DNA of 64,000 nt from Neomegalonema sp. (GCA_022760435.1 JALEFY010000037.1:62001-126000), one strand, 5' to 3'; numbered from the stretch's first letter, positions 33,220 through 42,484 are shown. The notes: generated by a model not told the origin, from the sequence alone. A program made the numbers and translations.

Positions 33220-33804
33220 ATGCGTTCTTTCGCAACGATTTTTCTGCTGATCGGAACGGCGGCATTGGGAGCGGGCCTCTCCAGCCTGCCCGCCGCTGCC
33301 GAGCAAGCCCCGCAAGCAACGCCAACTCCTGAGGCGAGCCCGTCCGATCCGATGCTGCCCGAGGGCGGCGTGCCGGGCTATCTGCCAGCCCCCGGCCATC
33401 AGCTCAGCGGCACCGAAGCGACGCCGGGCGAGCCTTCGAGCCTGCCGCTGAACAAGTTTCAGGCGCTGGTCGATGGCAAGACCCTGTATTTCACCCTGCC
33501 CAATGGCAGCTTCTGGGCGCGCGAATGGTATGAGCCCGGCTCCAACCGAACCGTCATCCAGATGAACAGCGGCGAATGCATCGAGGGGCATTGGGAATTG
33601 CATGGCAACCGCTACTGCTATTTCTACCGCGAACAGCCTTCTTGCTGGCTCACTCATTACGAGGCTGACCGGCTCAAGGTCGTCAGCCGGACCGGCTCGG
33701 TGCAATATGTCGACAAGATCACCGACAACGAGCCGCTGAGCTGCGAACTGCCGCCCGTCAGTCAGTTGCAGCAGCCCGCAACGCCTTCGGGAATCCGGCC
33801 ATGA
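33220..33804 (+). CDS. Secreted protein of a paralogous pair (first copy)
   Basis: ATG 33220 follows AGAGGAGAGA. Residues 1-27 are a signal peptide ending AAAE; residues 28-75 are a Pro-rich linker. The folded part (about 78-180) has the pattern Phe...Gly-Lys-Thr, ANFWAREWYEPG-like aromatic stretch, GECIEGHWELHGNRYCYFY and PSCW, ending with LSCEL: four conserved cysteines suitable for two periplasmic disulfides. The next gene encodes a protein with the same pattern, so the two arose by tandem duplication. Family name and function were not recognised. Confidence 0.78.
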   Translation: MRSFATIFLLIGTAALGAGLSSLPAAAEQAPQATPTPEASPSDPMLPEGGVPGYLPAPGHQLSGTEATPGEPSSLPLNKFQALVDGKTLYFTLPNGSFWAREWYEPGSNRTVIQMNSGECIEGHWELHGNRYCYFYREQPSCWLTHYEADRLKVVSRTGSVQYVDKITDNEPLSCELPPVSQLQQPATPSGIRP

Positions 33805-34391
33805 CCCGCGGAGATTTTCGCAGCTCTCAGGCGCCTCACCCCAGACGCAGAGCGATGTCGCCGCTGGCGGCCCTGACCTTGGGCATTCTAACCCTTGGCA
33901 CCTTGACGATCGGCGCGGGCACTGCGCTGCAAGCCCAGGATCTCGAGCAGCAAGATCTCGGGCAGGGTGAAGCGCCCGGCCAGACGATCCCGGCGCTGCC
34001 CGATCAGGCCGAGACGCTGGATGCCGAGCCCGAGATCACACCGCTGCCGCCCGAATCCGAGCGCAACTACATCGATGCCGCACAGTTTCGCTCGGCCTTT
34101 GAGGGCCGGACGATCCATGTCGCGCTCGGGCAGATGTATTACGGCGCGGAATATTACATGCCCGGCGACCGCTCGGTCTGGATCTTCAATGGCGGTCACT
34201 GCCAGTTGGGGCATTGGACCTATCAGCAACGCCAGTTCTGCTTCACCTATGACGCGAGCGGGCCTTCGTGCTGGCGGGTGTTCCAGAACCAGGGCGGGAC
34301 CTATTTTGCCGAAAGCCCCGATGGATTGGTGCTCAAGGTGATCGAGATCTCCGACGCCCCACTGTCTTGCAGCAATGATTTCGTGAGCTGA
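33801..34391 (+). CDS. Secreted protein of a paralogous pair (second copy)
   Basis: ATG 33801 overlaps the stop of the first copy by 4 nt. An inner Met (33855) would give a cleaner signal peptide (LAALTLGILTLGTLTIGAG, ending LQAQD); the first 18 residues may not be translated. The mature domain repeats the pattern of the first copy: FEGRTIHVAL, YYGAEYYMPGDRSVWIF, GGHCQLGHWTYQQRQFCFTY, PSCWRVF and APLSCSND. The aligned parts differ strongly in detail, so the duplication is old. Probably co-expressed with the first copy and exported; the role is unknown. Confidence 0.78.
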   Translation: MTRGDFRSSQAPHPRRRAMSPLAALTLGILTLGTLTIGAGTALQAQDLEQQDLGQGEAPGQTIPALPDQAETLDAEPEITPLPPESERNYIDAAQFRSAFEGRTIHVALGQMYYGAEYYMPGDRSVWIFNGGHCQLGHWTYQQRQFCFTYDASGPSCWRVFQNQGGTYFAESPDGLVLKVIEISDAPLSCSNDFVS

Positions 34392-34402
34392 GCGCCGATC
34401 CA

Positions 34403-34771
34403 ATGCCGATCACGATCTATCATAACCCGCGATGCAGCAAATCGCGCGAGACCCTGGCATTGATCGAGGCGGCAGGCCATGCCCCGCGGGTCATCCGATA
34501 TCTCGAAACCGGCTGGCAGCCCGAGCAGCTCGAAGCACTGCTGAGCGCTGCGGGGCTGAGTGCCCGCGATGCCTTGCGTTGCGGCGAGCCCGAAGCAAAA
34601 ACCATCCCCGCCGATGCCAGCGAGGCGCAAATCATCGCGGCGATGGTGGCGAGCCCCAAGCTCGTCAATCGCCCCATCGTGAGCAGTGAAGCGGGCACGC
34701 TGCTTTGCCGCCCGCCCGAACGGGTGCTCGAGATCTTGCCGCCCACAAAAGAAAGGGGCGAGGCTTCCTAG
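34403..34771 (+). CDS. arsC: ArsC-family arsenate reductase (glutaredoxin-dependent type)
   Basis: A 122-aa thioredoxin-fold protein with the catalytic cysteine in YHNPRCSKSR (Cys11), the RYLETGWQPEQL segment and VNRPIVSSEAG, as in plasmid R773-type ArsC. The usual Arg of the LLRxxE region reads ALRCGE. No arsR, arsB or acr3 gene is nearby, so it may act in general thiol redox chemistry instead of arsenic resistance. Its end overlaps the convergent msrB by 4 nt. Confidence 0.9.
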   Translation: MPITIYHNPRCSKSRETLALIEAAGHAPRVIRYLETGWQPEQLEALLSAAGLSARDALRCGEPEAKTIPADASEAQIIAAMVASPKLVNRPIVSSEAGTLLCRPPERVLEILPPTKERGEAS

Positions 34772-35163
34772 CCCTCCTCCCCCTCGAACTTCAATGCCAG
34801 CCCATTGATGCAATAGCGCAGGCCCGTTGGCTGCGGCCCGTCGGGAAACACATGCCCCAGATGCGCATCGCAGCGCGCGCACACGACTTCCGTACGGCGC
34901 ATGAACAGGCTGCGATCATCATGCTCCTCAATCGCCGTTTCGCTGGCCGGATTATAAAAGCTCGGCCAGCCGGTGCCGCTCTCATATTTGCTGGCCGAAT
35001 CGAACAGCGGCGCATCGCAGCATTTGCAGCGGAACATGCCGGGATCCTTGGGAAAGTCATCATGTGTCCCGGCCCGCTCCGTTCCCTTCTTGCGGGTAAT
35101 GCGGTACTCGTCCGGCGTCAGTTGCGCCCGCCATTCTGCATCGCTCTTGACAATTTTGTCCAT
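34768..35163 (-). CDS. msrB: Peptide-methionine (R)-S-oxide reductase MsrB
   Basis: A 131-aa enzyme that reduces methionine-R-sulfoxide in proteins. The zinc cysteines are in FRCKCCDAP and VCARCDAHLGHVF, the central GTGWPSFYNP is invariant in the family, and the catalytic Cys is in RYCINGLALKF. The usual Ser after CIN is Gly here. AAGGAGGG 5 nt upstream supports ATG 35163; there is no signal peptide, so it is cytoplasmic. Confidence 0.95.
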   Translation of the reverse strand: MDKIVKSDAEWRAQLTPDEYRITRKKGTERAGTHDDFPKDPGMFRCKCCDAPLFDSASKYESGTGWPSFYNPASETAIEEHDDRSLFMRRTEVVCARCDAHLGHVFPDGPQPTGLRYCINGLALKFEGEEG

Positions 35164-35269
35164 CACACCCTCCTTGATCAAAGCTTGCCTCTTGAACGCC
35201 AAGGTTTCACAGGTAAGTCTGGGCGCTGAAAAGCCAAATAAAGCATCGGTGAATGCTGGGAGAGCATGA

Positions 35270-36025
35270 ATGGGGCGGTTTCGTTTGATCAGGGGACGCT
35301 ACGAAGTGCGTCTGGCAGAGAGCCAGGCGGATGTCGAGCGGGCCCAGAAGCTGCGGTACGATATCTTCATCGGCGGTCGCGGCATTGATGACGGCAGCAA
35401 AGAGCTCGATGTCGATGCCTTTGACGAGCATTGCGATCATATCCTGATCGAGGAAAGCCGCACCGGTAATCTGGTCTGCTGTTTCCGGCTGATGCCGCTG
35501 GCAAGCGCTGCCGAGATCGGTCGCTCCTACTCCGCGCAATATTACGAGCTTTCCGCGCTCAATGATTTTCCCGGCCCGATCGTGGAGATGGGGCGGTTCT
35601 GCATCCATCCCGATCACCGCAATGCCGATGTTCTGCGCATGGCCTGGGCGGCGATGACACAATATGTCGATGAGCGCGGTTTCGAGCTGCTGTTCGGTTG
35701 CTCCAGTTTCGAGGGCAATGACGCAGATGCCTATGTTGACGCCTTTGCGATGCTCAAAGACAAGCATCTGGCGCCCAAGCGTTGGCTGCCGCGCCCCAAA
35801 GCGCCGCACATCTTCCGGTTTGGCAAGCTGCTCAAGCTGCGTCGCCCGGATCCGAAGAAAGCCTTCAAGGGCATGCCGCCGCTTCTGCGCGGCTATCTGA
35901 GCCTCGGGGGCTGGGTCAGCGATCATGCGGTGATCGACCGCGACCTCAACACCCTGCATGTCTTCACCGGGCTCGAGGTGAAGCGGGTGCCCAAACGCAA
36001 GGTGCAGTTGCTGCGCGGCGCTTAA
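35270..36025 (+). CDS. olsB: OlsB-like ornithine N-acyltransferase (GNAT fold)
   Basis: OlsB transfers a 3-hydroxyacyl group from acyl-ACP to ornithine, the first step of phosphate-free ornithine lipids. The protein has RYEVRLAESQADVERAQKLRYDIF at the N-terminus, FDEHCDHILIEE, VCCFRLMP, VEMGRFCIHPDHR and GFELLFGCSSFEGND, all characteristic of the OlsB/'hemolysin-like' GNAT family. Length 251 aa is usual. Two overlapping ATGs exist; the frame of ATG 35270 is the coding one, with GGGAGAG about 7 nt upstream. olsA is not in the window. Confidence 0.9.
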   Translation: MGRFRLIRGRYEVRLAESQADVERAQKLRYDIFIGGRGIDDGSKELDVDAFDEHCDHILIEESRTGNLVCCFRLMPLASAAEIGRSYSAQYYELSALNDFPGPIVEMGRFCIHPDHRNADVLRMAWAAMTQYVDERGFELLFGCSSFEGNDADAYVDAFAMLKDKHLAPKRWLPRPKAPHIFRFGKLLKLRRPDPKKAFKGMPPLLRGYLSLGGWVSDHAVIDRDLNTLHVFTGLEVKRVPKRKVQLLRGA

Positions 36026-36119
36026 AGCTTGGTGCTTGGTCCACGCCGCCCCGTCATGCTAGGGGCGAGATCAACGGCGCGGCCGCATGGCCTCGCCCGG
36101 TTTTGATCGGCAGGAGAGC

Positions 36120-37130
36120 ATGAGCATGACCAGCAGCCCGGCTGAGCAGGATGATGATTTCGGCGTCCCGGCCATGACCCCCTGGGGGGCGCCAGAGGAG
36201 CAAACCCTCGCCTTCAATCGCGCGCTGCGCAAGCTGCTGGCCGGGCTTCCCCCTCCCGAAGCCACCGACATTCCCGCCGCGAGGGCATTGCGCGAGAGCG
36301 GCAAGGGCATCTTGCCCAATGATGGCCCGCTGCCAGAAGGGCGCTGGCAGGAGATCGAGGGCGCGAGCGGGCGCACCGAGCCGGCGAAGCTGCGGATGAT
36401 CGACGCTCCTGATGGCTTCGATCAGGCCGCCGGTATCTATGTGCATATCCATGGCGGCGGCTGGACCTTTGGCTCGCCCGAATACGCCGATGGCCGTTTC
36501 CTGCGCCTCGCGCGCGCGGCGAATGTGGCGGTGATCGGGGTGAAATACCGCCTCGCGCCCGAGAATATCTGGCCCGCTCAGGCCGATGACTGTCTCGCCG
36601 CGCTGCAATGGGTGATCGCCAACGCCAAGGGCAAGCCGATCATTCTGGGCGGAGAGAGCGCCGGGGCGCATCTCGCCGCTGTCACCTTGCTACGCCTGCG
36701 CGAGCACGCCTTGATCGAGCATATCCGCGCTGCGGTGCTGACCTATGGCGCCTTTGACATGCGCGGCACGCCCTCGACCCGCAATTGGGGACCGCGCAAC
36801 CTCATCCTCTCGACCCCGGTCGTGCGCTGGTTCGCGCAGAATGTGCTTGGTGACATGGCGCTGGCGCAGACCCCGGGCGCGTCTCCCTTGCTCGCGGATC
36901 TGGGCGGCCTGGTCCCGGCCTTCTTTCAATGCGGCACTGAAGATCCGCTGCTCGACGACACACTGTTCATGGAAGCTCGCTGGCGCGCGGCTGGGCTTGG
37001 CACCGAGCTCAAGATCTGGCCCGGCGCGGTCCATGCCTTCGACTATTTCGAGCACGAGAAATTCAATCTGCCGATCGCCCATGAAAGCCAGGCGCTGGTC
37101 AGCGATTATATCAAGCGGATGCTGGCCTGA
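36120..37130 (+). CDS. Alpha/beta hydrolase of the hormone-sensitive lipase type
   Basis: A 336-aa esterase. The oxyanion motif is VHIHGGGWTFGSPEY, the nucleophile elbow is LGGESAGAHLAAV, the acid is probably the Asp of GTEDPLLDD and the catalytic His is in GAVHAFDYF. KYRLAPENIWPA is the usual HSL-family stretch. No signal peptide. AGGAGAG 4 nt upstream fixes ATG 36120. Substrate unknown; a carboxylic ester is expected. Confidence 0.9.
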   Translation: MSMTSSPAEQDDDFGVPAMTPWGAPEEQTLAFNRALRKLLAGLPPPEATDIPAARALRESGKGILPNDGPLPEGRWQEIEGASGRTEPAKLRMIDAPDGFDQAAGIYVHIHGGGWTFGSPEYADGRFLRLARAANVAVIGVKYRLAPENIWPAQADDCLAALQWVIANAKGKPIILGGESAGAHLAAVTLLRLREHALIEHIRAAVLTYGAFDMRGTPSTRNWGPRNLILSTPVVRWFAQNVLGDMALAQTPGASPLLADLGGLVPAFFQCGTEDPLLDDTLFMEARWRAAGLGTELKIWPGAVHAFDYFEHEKFNLPIAHESQALVSDYIKRMLA

Positions 37131-37199
37131 ACCGCACCGCCGCGCTGATCGGGCGCTGAGGCACCCGATCACCGCATTTCATCTTCGGCGAGGCTGGCC

Positions 37200-37907
37200 T
37201 TAGCCCAGCACCACGGTTCCCATCGGCTCGGGCACCTTCACCGCCACCGGAGAGACCTTGGCAATGAACTCGTCCGCATTCTGGGCGAGCAGGTCGAAAG
37301 TCTTGTAATGGCTCGGCACGACCGCCTGGAAGTGGAAGAATTTCTTGCACGCATAAGCGGCGCGATGCGCGTCCATGGTGAAGTGCCCACCGATTGGAAC
37401 GATCGCATAGCGCGGCTCGTGAAGCTCCTGAAGCAGCGCCATATCCGCCATGACATCGGTATCGCCCATGACATAGAGCGTCTCATTGCGCGCATGGATC
37501 ATGAAGCCTGCCTCGCTCCCCGCGCAGATCGGGCCATCATCGCCCGGCGCGCTTGAGCTGTGCACGGCATTGACCATGGTCACCGCGACATCGCCGAAAT
37601 GAATGGTGCCGCCCTTGTTGAAGCCGACCGTGTTGGTGACCCCCTGCTTTTCAAGCCAGGTGGTCAGATCGAAGATCCCCGCCACCGGAGCTCCGGTCTC
37701 GGCTGCGATCTCTGCGACGCCGGAGACATGATCGAAATGCGCATGGGTGAGCAGGATCGCATCGACGCCGCTGATCACTTGCGCATACTGGCTCTCATCG
37801 AATTTCGGATTGCCCTTGAGCCAAGGGTCGATCAGCAGCACCTTGCCATCAACCTCGAGCCGAAAGCTGGCATGGCCAAGCCAGGTGATCTTCCATTGCG
37901 TCGACAT
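37200..37907 (-). CDS. Metal-dependent hydrolase, UPF0173/metallo-beta-lactamase fold
   Basis: A 235-aa metallo-beta-lactamase-fold protein. WLGHASFRLEVDGKVLLIDPW opens the fold, THAHFDHVSG is the HxHxDH metal motif, and VMGDTDVMADM and PIGGHFTMDAHRAA supply the remaining ligands. It matches UPF0173 in length and motifs; the physiological substrate of this group is not known. Start ATG 37907 has GAGGGG upstream. Confidence 0.92.
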   Translation of the reverse strand: MSTQWKITWLGHASFRLEVDGKVLLIDPWLKGNPKFDESQYAQVISGVDAILLTHAHFDHVSGVAEIAAETGAPVAGIFDLTTWLEKQGVTNTVGFNKGGTIHFGDVAVTMVNAVHSSSAPGDDGPICAGSEAGFMIHARNETLYVMGDTDVMADMALLQELHEPRYAIVPIGGHFTMDAHRAAYACKKFFHFQAVVPSHYKTFDLLAQNADEFIAKVSPVAVKVPEPMGTVVLG

Positions 37908-37947
37908 AACATCCCCTCGTTTGTCTGTTCAGAACTGCTCTGTCTAT

Positions 37948-39321
37948 TCAGGATTGAAACTTGTCCAATGTAGCGCCGAAGCAGTCGATCATCTGATCGA
38001 GATCATCTTCGCTGGCGATGAAGGCCGGTGCCAGGATCCCGGTATCGCCGGTGAATTTCACATGCAGCCCGTTCCAGAACAACGCGTCCTGCATCTGCGT
38101 GCCGCGCGCACCAGGAGCGCCATCGGGGTAGAGCTCCACCGCGCCCATCATGCCGATGCCGCGGATATCCTTGATCCACGGATGGCCCTGAAGGCTGTAG
38201 AGCCGATCGAGGAAATAGGACGACAAATCGCGCGCCCGCTCGAACAGGCCCTCACTCTCATAGAGCTTGAGGGTCGCGAGCCCGGCTGCACAGGCCGCCG
38301 GATGCGCCGAATAGGTGTAGCCGTGGAAGAACTCGATCGCCCCTTCCGGCGCGGCATTGACGATGGTGTCGTGGATCTCGCTGGTCACCGCCACCGCCCC
38401 CATCGGGATCGCACCATTGGTCAGCGCCTTGGCCATGGTGATGATATCCGGGGTGACGCCGAATTTCTGCGTACCAAAGGCAGCGCCGAGGCGGCCAAAG
38501 CCGGTGATCACCTCGTCAAAGACCAGCAAGATGCCATGGGCGGTGCAAATCTCACGCAGGGTTTCGAGATAGCCGACAGGCGGGACCAGACAGCCGGTCG
38601 ATCCGGCAACCGGCTCGACGAACACCGCCGCGATCGTCCCGCCGCCATAGGTGGCGATGATCCGCTCGAGATCGCTGGCAAGCGCGCGCCCAAGCGCGCC
38701 GCTCGGGTCGGGCTGGCCGCGGGTGAAGCGGTGATCCTCATGCCAGGTGTGGCGCAGCATCACCACATTGGGCATCGTGACCGGGAAGGTCTCGCGATTG
38801 CGCACCATCCCCGCGAGCGAGACACCGCCGATATTCACCCCGTGATAGGCCCGCTCGCGGCTGACAAAGCGCACCCTTTGCCCTTCGCCGCGCGCCCGGT
38901 GATAGGCCATGGCGATTTTGAGCGCGGTATCGATGCTCTCCGAGCCCGAATTGGTGAAGAAGACCTGGGTAAAGGGCTCCGGCAACAGCCGACACACCGC
39001 CTCAGCCAGCGCGAATGAGCCCGGGTGGCCCATGGAAAAGGAGGTGGTATAGTCGTTTTCGAGAAGCTGCGCGCGCACCGCCTCGGCGATCTCGGGGCGG
39101 CCATGGCCGAGCGGCGAGCAGAACAGCGCCGATGAGCCGTCGAGCAGCTCGGTACCCTTATGCGAGGTCAGCCGGATCCCGTCCGATTTCACGATCAGCC
39201 GAGGTGCCGCCTTGAAGGCGCGATTGGGCGTGAATGGCATCCAGTATGCGTCAAGCGCATTGGGCATGGTGCCAGGCAACAGATCGCTCGTGGGGTCGTC
39301 CATGATATCGGAGCCTTGCAT
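37948..39321 (-). CDS. Class III aminotransferase (omega-amino acid:pyruvate type)
   Basis: A PLP enzyme of 457 aa that moves an omega-amino group (for example from beta-alanine or a related amine) to pyruvate. Family signs: YWMPFTPNRAFKAAPR at the N-terminus, FTNSGSESIDTALKIA, the PLP-phosphate and Asp region VFDEVITGFGR, and the Schiff-base lysine in IITMAKALTNGAIPMGAV. HGYTYSAHPAACAAGL is typical for beta-alanine-pyruvate transaminases. The start is either ATG 39321 or ATG 39303; neither has a strong ribosome site. Confidence 0.92.
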   Translation of the reverse strand: MQGSDIMDDPTSDLLPGTMPNALDAYWMPFTPNRAFKAAPRLIVKSDGIRLTSHKGTELLDGSSALFCSPLGHGRPEIAEAVRAQLLENDYTTSFSMGHPGSFALAEAVCRLLPEPFTQVFFTNSGSESIDTALKIAMAYHRARGEGQRVRFVSRERAYHGVNIGGVSLAGMVRNRETFPVTMPNVVMLRHTWHEDHRFTRGQPDPSGALGRALASDLERIIATYGGGTIAAVFVEPVAGSTGCLVPPVGYLETLREICTAHGILLVFDEVITGFGRLGAAFGTQKFGVTPDIITMAKALTNGAIPMGAVAVTSEIHDTIVNAAPEGAIEFFHGYTYSAHPAACAAGLATLKLYESEGLFERARDLSSYFLDRLYSLQGHPWIKDIRGIGMMGAVELYPDGAPGARGTQMQDALFWNGLHVKFTGDTGILAPAFIASEDDLDQMIDCFGATLDKFQS

Positions 39322-39393
39322 CTGAGAGTCGCTTGTATCGCAGACTCGCCTGGCCCGACCGTTGCGCGATATCCGCGTGGGCGCAAGCCCCCT

Positions 39394-41094
39394 CTATTGC
39401 GCGATCTCCGATGTCGCATAGCTCTCGCGAACGGGCGCCAGACCGAGGAGCGGTGCGATCTGTCCAATGATCGCCCCTGCGACCGGTGCCGCCGTCAATC
39501 CCGCAGAGCGGCGCGGCTTGGCGGCGCTGCGTTCCTCGGGCTCATCGAGGGTGACGAGCAGCACATAGCGCGGGTTGGACATCGGAAAACCGGCGACAAA
39601 GCTGGCCATGACCCGGTCGCGGTAATAGCCGCCTTGCGGATTGGGCTTGTCTGCGGTGCCGGTCTTGCCGCCGATCTCATAGCCCGGCACATCGGCCCGG
39701 CGACCGGTCCCATCGGTGACCACGAGGCGCATCATCGCCCGCATCGCCCGCGAGCTGCTCTCGGAGATCACCCGCTCGCCCGGTTCTTCAGCCTTGTTTC
39801 GGCGCAGCAAGGTCGGCTCGACCCGCGTGCCGCCATTGATGATGCTGGCCACGGCCGCAGCGACATGCAACGGCGTTGGCGCGACCCCATGCCCGTAAGA
39901 GGTCGATGCCGTCACCGCATCGGTCCAGGGATCCGACCATAGCGGCAGCTTGCCACGCGCCTCGATCAGCTCGATCGGGGTCTCGCGATGCAGGCCCAGC
40001 GCCTCGAACAGATCATATTGCGCTTGCCGTCCGGCCGTCAGCGCGAATTTCGCTGCGACGATATTGGAGGATTTGGCGAAAGCCTGCGCCACGCTCACCT
40101 CATGGCGGATCGGGTGATCATCGCCGATGCGGTAGCCGCCAGCGACAAAAGCCTTGGGGGCGGGCAGAATGTCCTCGGGTGCCGCAATCCCCTGCTCGAG
40201 CGCCAGCGCCCAGGTGAAGATCTTGAACACCGATCCAAGTTCATAGCGCCCGGTAATGGCGCGGTTGAAGAGCGGGCTGATCTCCGCTTCCTCGCTGTTC
40301 ATCGGCGGTTTGGGACGGTTGGCCGGGTCGTAGTCGGGCAGCGAGACCATGCTCGCGATCTCGCCGCTATGCACATCCATCAAGATCGCATTGCCGCCCT
40401 TGGCATGCATGCGCTTGATGCCTTGCGCCAGCCCCTGACGCACAGCGCGCTGCACGCGCAGATCAATGCTGGTCACGAGCGCCTCAGCGCCGCCCTTGGC
40501 CAGGTCGCCATCGAGTGCCGCTTCCAGCCCGGCCTGGCCCTTGCCATCGATATCGGTATAGCCGAGCAGATGCGCGACATCGCGGCCGATCGGGTAGATC
40601 CGATCGCTGCGCGGGCTCGCGTAAAGCCCGGGAAAGCCCAGATCATGCGCCGCCTGCACCTGACGCGGGCTCAATTGCCGGATTACCGGAACGGTGGCAT
40701 CGCGGCTGAACTTCGCGATCAGCGCCTTGGTCTGAAGCTGCGGGAACAGCGCCGCGATGGCGCGGGCAGCCTCGGCCCGATCATGCGGGTCCTTTTGCAG
40801 CCTCGTATCGAAATAAAGCTCAAACGTGCGCAGATTGCTGGCGAGCACGATGCCATTGCGATCGGTGATCTCGCGACGCCTTGGCGCTTCAGCCTCGACC
40901 AGTTCCGCCGGATTGAAGGATGGGGGGGCTTGCTGATCTCGGGCCGCGAACTCGGCGAGGCGATAGCCGATTGCGCCCATCGAACCGGCGAAGACGAGAC
41001 CGACCAACCCCACGCGGATCGGCAGATCCCGGGCCCAGTCCGGCCAACCGGATGCCTTGCCTTTATCAGCGGATTTCTTGTCGGATTTGCCCAT
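39394..41094 (-). CDS. ftsI: Penicillin-binding protein FtsI (PBP3)
   Basis: The septal transpeptidase that cross-links peptidoglycan during division. One N-terminal membrane helix (VGLVGLVFAGSMGAIGYRL, about 27-46), a pedestal domain with RGNIVLA-like DRNGIVLASNL, and the transpeptidase domain with SxxK in ELGSVFKIFT, SxN in AKSSNIVAAK and KTG in GGKTGTADK. Length 566 aa. ATG 41094 is preferred to GTG 41097. It follows ftsL by 17 nt in the mraZ-rsmH-ftsL-ftsI order; the murein genes that usually follow (murE and on) are absent, since an aminotransferase comes next. Confidence 0.95.
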   Translation of the reverse strand: MGKSDKKSADKGKASGWPDWARDLPIRVGLVGLVFAGSMGAIGYRLAEFAARDQQAPPSFNPAELVEAEAPRRREITDRNGIVLASNLRTFELYFDTRLQKDPHDRAEAARAIAALFPQLQTKALIAKFSRDATVPVIRQLSPRQVQAAHDLGFPGLYASPRSDRIYPIGRDVAHLLGYTDIDGKGQAGLEAALDGDLAKGGAEALVTSIDLRVQRAVRQGLAQGIKRMHAKGGNAILMDVHSGEIASMVSLPDYDPANRPKPPMNSEEAEISPLFNRAITGRYELGSVFKIFTWALALEQGIAAPEDILPAPKAFVAGGYRIGDDHPIRHEVSVAQAFAKSSNIVAAKFALTAGRQAQYDLFEALGLHRETPIELIEARGKLPLWSDPWTDAVTASTSYGHGVAPTPLHVAAAVASIINGGTRVEPTLLRRNKAEEPGERVISESSSRAMRAMMRLVVTDGTGRRADVPGYEIGGKTGTADKPNPQGGYYRDRVMASFVAGFPMSNPRYVLLVTLDEPEERSAAKPRRSAGLTAAPVAGAIIGQIAPLLGLAPVRESYATSEIAQ

Positions 41095-41111
41095 CACATC
41101 AGCGCCTGGAA

Positions 41112-41423
41112 TTATTGACCCAGCAGCGCTTCGCGGCGCCAGGGCAGATCATTGGTCGTGGCGACCTGTTCGGGTTTGGGTGCGCCGAGCGCCCGGATGC
41201 GGTGATCGCGCAGCTTGCTCGCCAGCCGCTCGAGCCGCTCGGGCGCGTTGATATACGCCCATTCGGCTTCCAGAGTTTCCAGGGTGACATTGAGCGCGTC
41301 GCGCTCGCCTTCCAGTTCGGCAACCAGTTCGCGCTTGGCCGCGATTTCTTCCTTCATCCCATAGACCCACAAGGCCCCTCCGACGATACAGGCGCCCAGA
41401 AATGTCTGCAAAACTGCACTCAT
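41112..41423 (-). CDS. ftsL: FtsL-like divisome protein
   Basis: A 103-aa bitopic protein: short N-terminus, one membrane helix (LQTFLGACIVGGALWVYGM, residues 5-23), then a periplasmic coiled coil (KEEIAAKRELVAELEGERDALNVTLETLEAEW) ending with LERLASKLRDHRIRALG, the usual FtsL region before the C-terminal tail. Assignment rests on this architecture and on its position between rsmH and ftsI. ATG 41423 overlaps the rsmH stop (ATGA). Confidence 0.88.
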   Translation of the reverse strand: MSAVLQTFLGACIVGGALWVYGMKEEIAAKRELVAELEGERDALNVTLETLEAEWAYINAPERLERLASKLRDHRIRALGAPKPEQVATTNDLPWRREALLGQ

Positions 41424-42484
41424 CGTCTCTTTCTTCCCTTCGCCCGCCGCATCGGCGTTGCCGGTGCGATGCGCGGCAATCCCAAAGCTGCCGGATCCAC
41501 CGCCCGCGAAGGCGCAACAAGCCGTCTGGCCGCACGCAGTTTTGCCGAACGCGCGCGCGGATTGACCGCTGTCTCACTCTCATCGGGGCGCAGGATGCCT
41601 TTTTCGATCAGCTCGAATGTGGGCTCGGAGGCGTTAATCTGAGGTTGATAGCGCGTGGTTTGTGGAAGTTTTCCGCAACGATCTTGCAAGAAGCGTTTTA
41701 CGATCCGGTCCTCGAGAGAGTGGAAGGTCACAACCGCCAGCACGCCGCCCGGTGCCAGGGCCCGCTCGGCGGCTTGAAGGGCGGCGACCAGCTCGCCAAG
41801 CTCATCATTGACCGCAATGCGCAGGGCCTGAAAGCTGCGCGTTGCCGGATGCGGCGCCTTCACCCCGGGGCGAGGCTTGGGCAACGCCGCCTCTATGATC
41901 TCGACCAGTTGCAAGGTCGAGGAAATCGGCTGCTCGTCACGAGCCGCCACGACGGCTCTGGCGATCCGTCGTGACGCGCGTTCCTCGCCATAGAGATAAA
42001 GAATATCGGCCAGCGTCTGCTCATCGAGCCGCGCGATCAGATCGGCGGCGCTCTCCAGATCCGGGCTCATGCGCATGTCGAGCGGCCCATCGCGCATGAA
42101 GGAAAAGCCGCGCCCGGCATCGTCGATTTGCATGGACGAGACGCCGATATCGAGCACCACCCCGTCGAGCGGGGTCTCGCTGGCCTGATCGAGCGCGGAG
42201 AACCGGCTTTCGACCAGGCTGAGCCGCCCGGCGTATAGCGGTGCCCATACCTGCGCGCGGGCGATGGCTTCGGGGTCACGGTCGAGCCCGATCACCGATA
42301 CGCCCGGCTGATCGAGCAAAGCGCAGGAATAACCGCCAGCGCCGAAAGTGCCGTCCAGAAACAACCCGCCGCGGGCCGGGTCGAGCACCGCGAGCACCTC
42401 GCGCAGCATCACCGGATCATGCAGCTCTCGCGCGGCTTCAAGGGCGGCGCGCTGCGCCTGTAGCGCGTTCGATTGATCTGCCAT
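41420..42484 (-). CDS. rsmH: 16S rRNA (cytosine1402-N4)-methyltransferase RsmH (MraW)
   Basis: A SAM-dependent methyltransferase that modifies C1402 in the ribosomal P site. Motifs: HDPVMLREVL, FLDGTFGAGGYSCALLD (SAM-binding loop), VIGLDRDPEAI, LDIGVSSMQIDDAGRGFSF, ATRSFQALRIAVNDELGEL and TFHSLEDRIVKRF. Length 354 aa from ATG 42484. The ribosome site is weak. It starts 65 nt after mraZ and overlaps ftsL by 4 nt. Confidence 0.96.
   Translation of the reverse strand: MADQSNALQAQRAALEAARELHDPVMLREVLAVLDPARGGLFLDGTFGAGGYSCALLDQPGVSVIGLDRDPEAIARAQVWAPLYAGRLSLVESRFSALDQASETPLDGVVLDIGVSSMQIDDAGRGFSFMRDGPLDMRMSPDLESAADLIARLDEQTLADILYLYGEERASRRIARAVVAARDEQPISSTLQLVEIIEAALPKPRPGVKAPHPATRSFQALRIAVNDELGELVAALQAAERALAPGGVLAVVTFHSLEDRIVKRFLQDRCGKLPQTTRYQPQINASEPTFELIEKGILRPDESETAVNPRARSAKLRAARRLVAPSRAVDPAALGLPRIAPATPMRRAKGRKRR

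Noticed and set aside
34403-34771. Arsenic-resistance operon
   Set aside because: Only an ArsC-family protein is found; there is no arsR, arsB/acr3 or arsH next to it.
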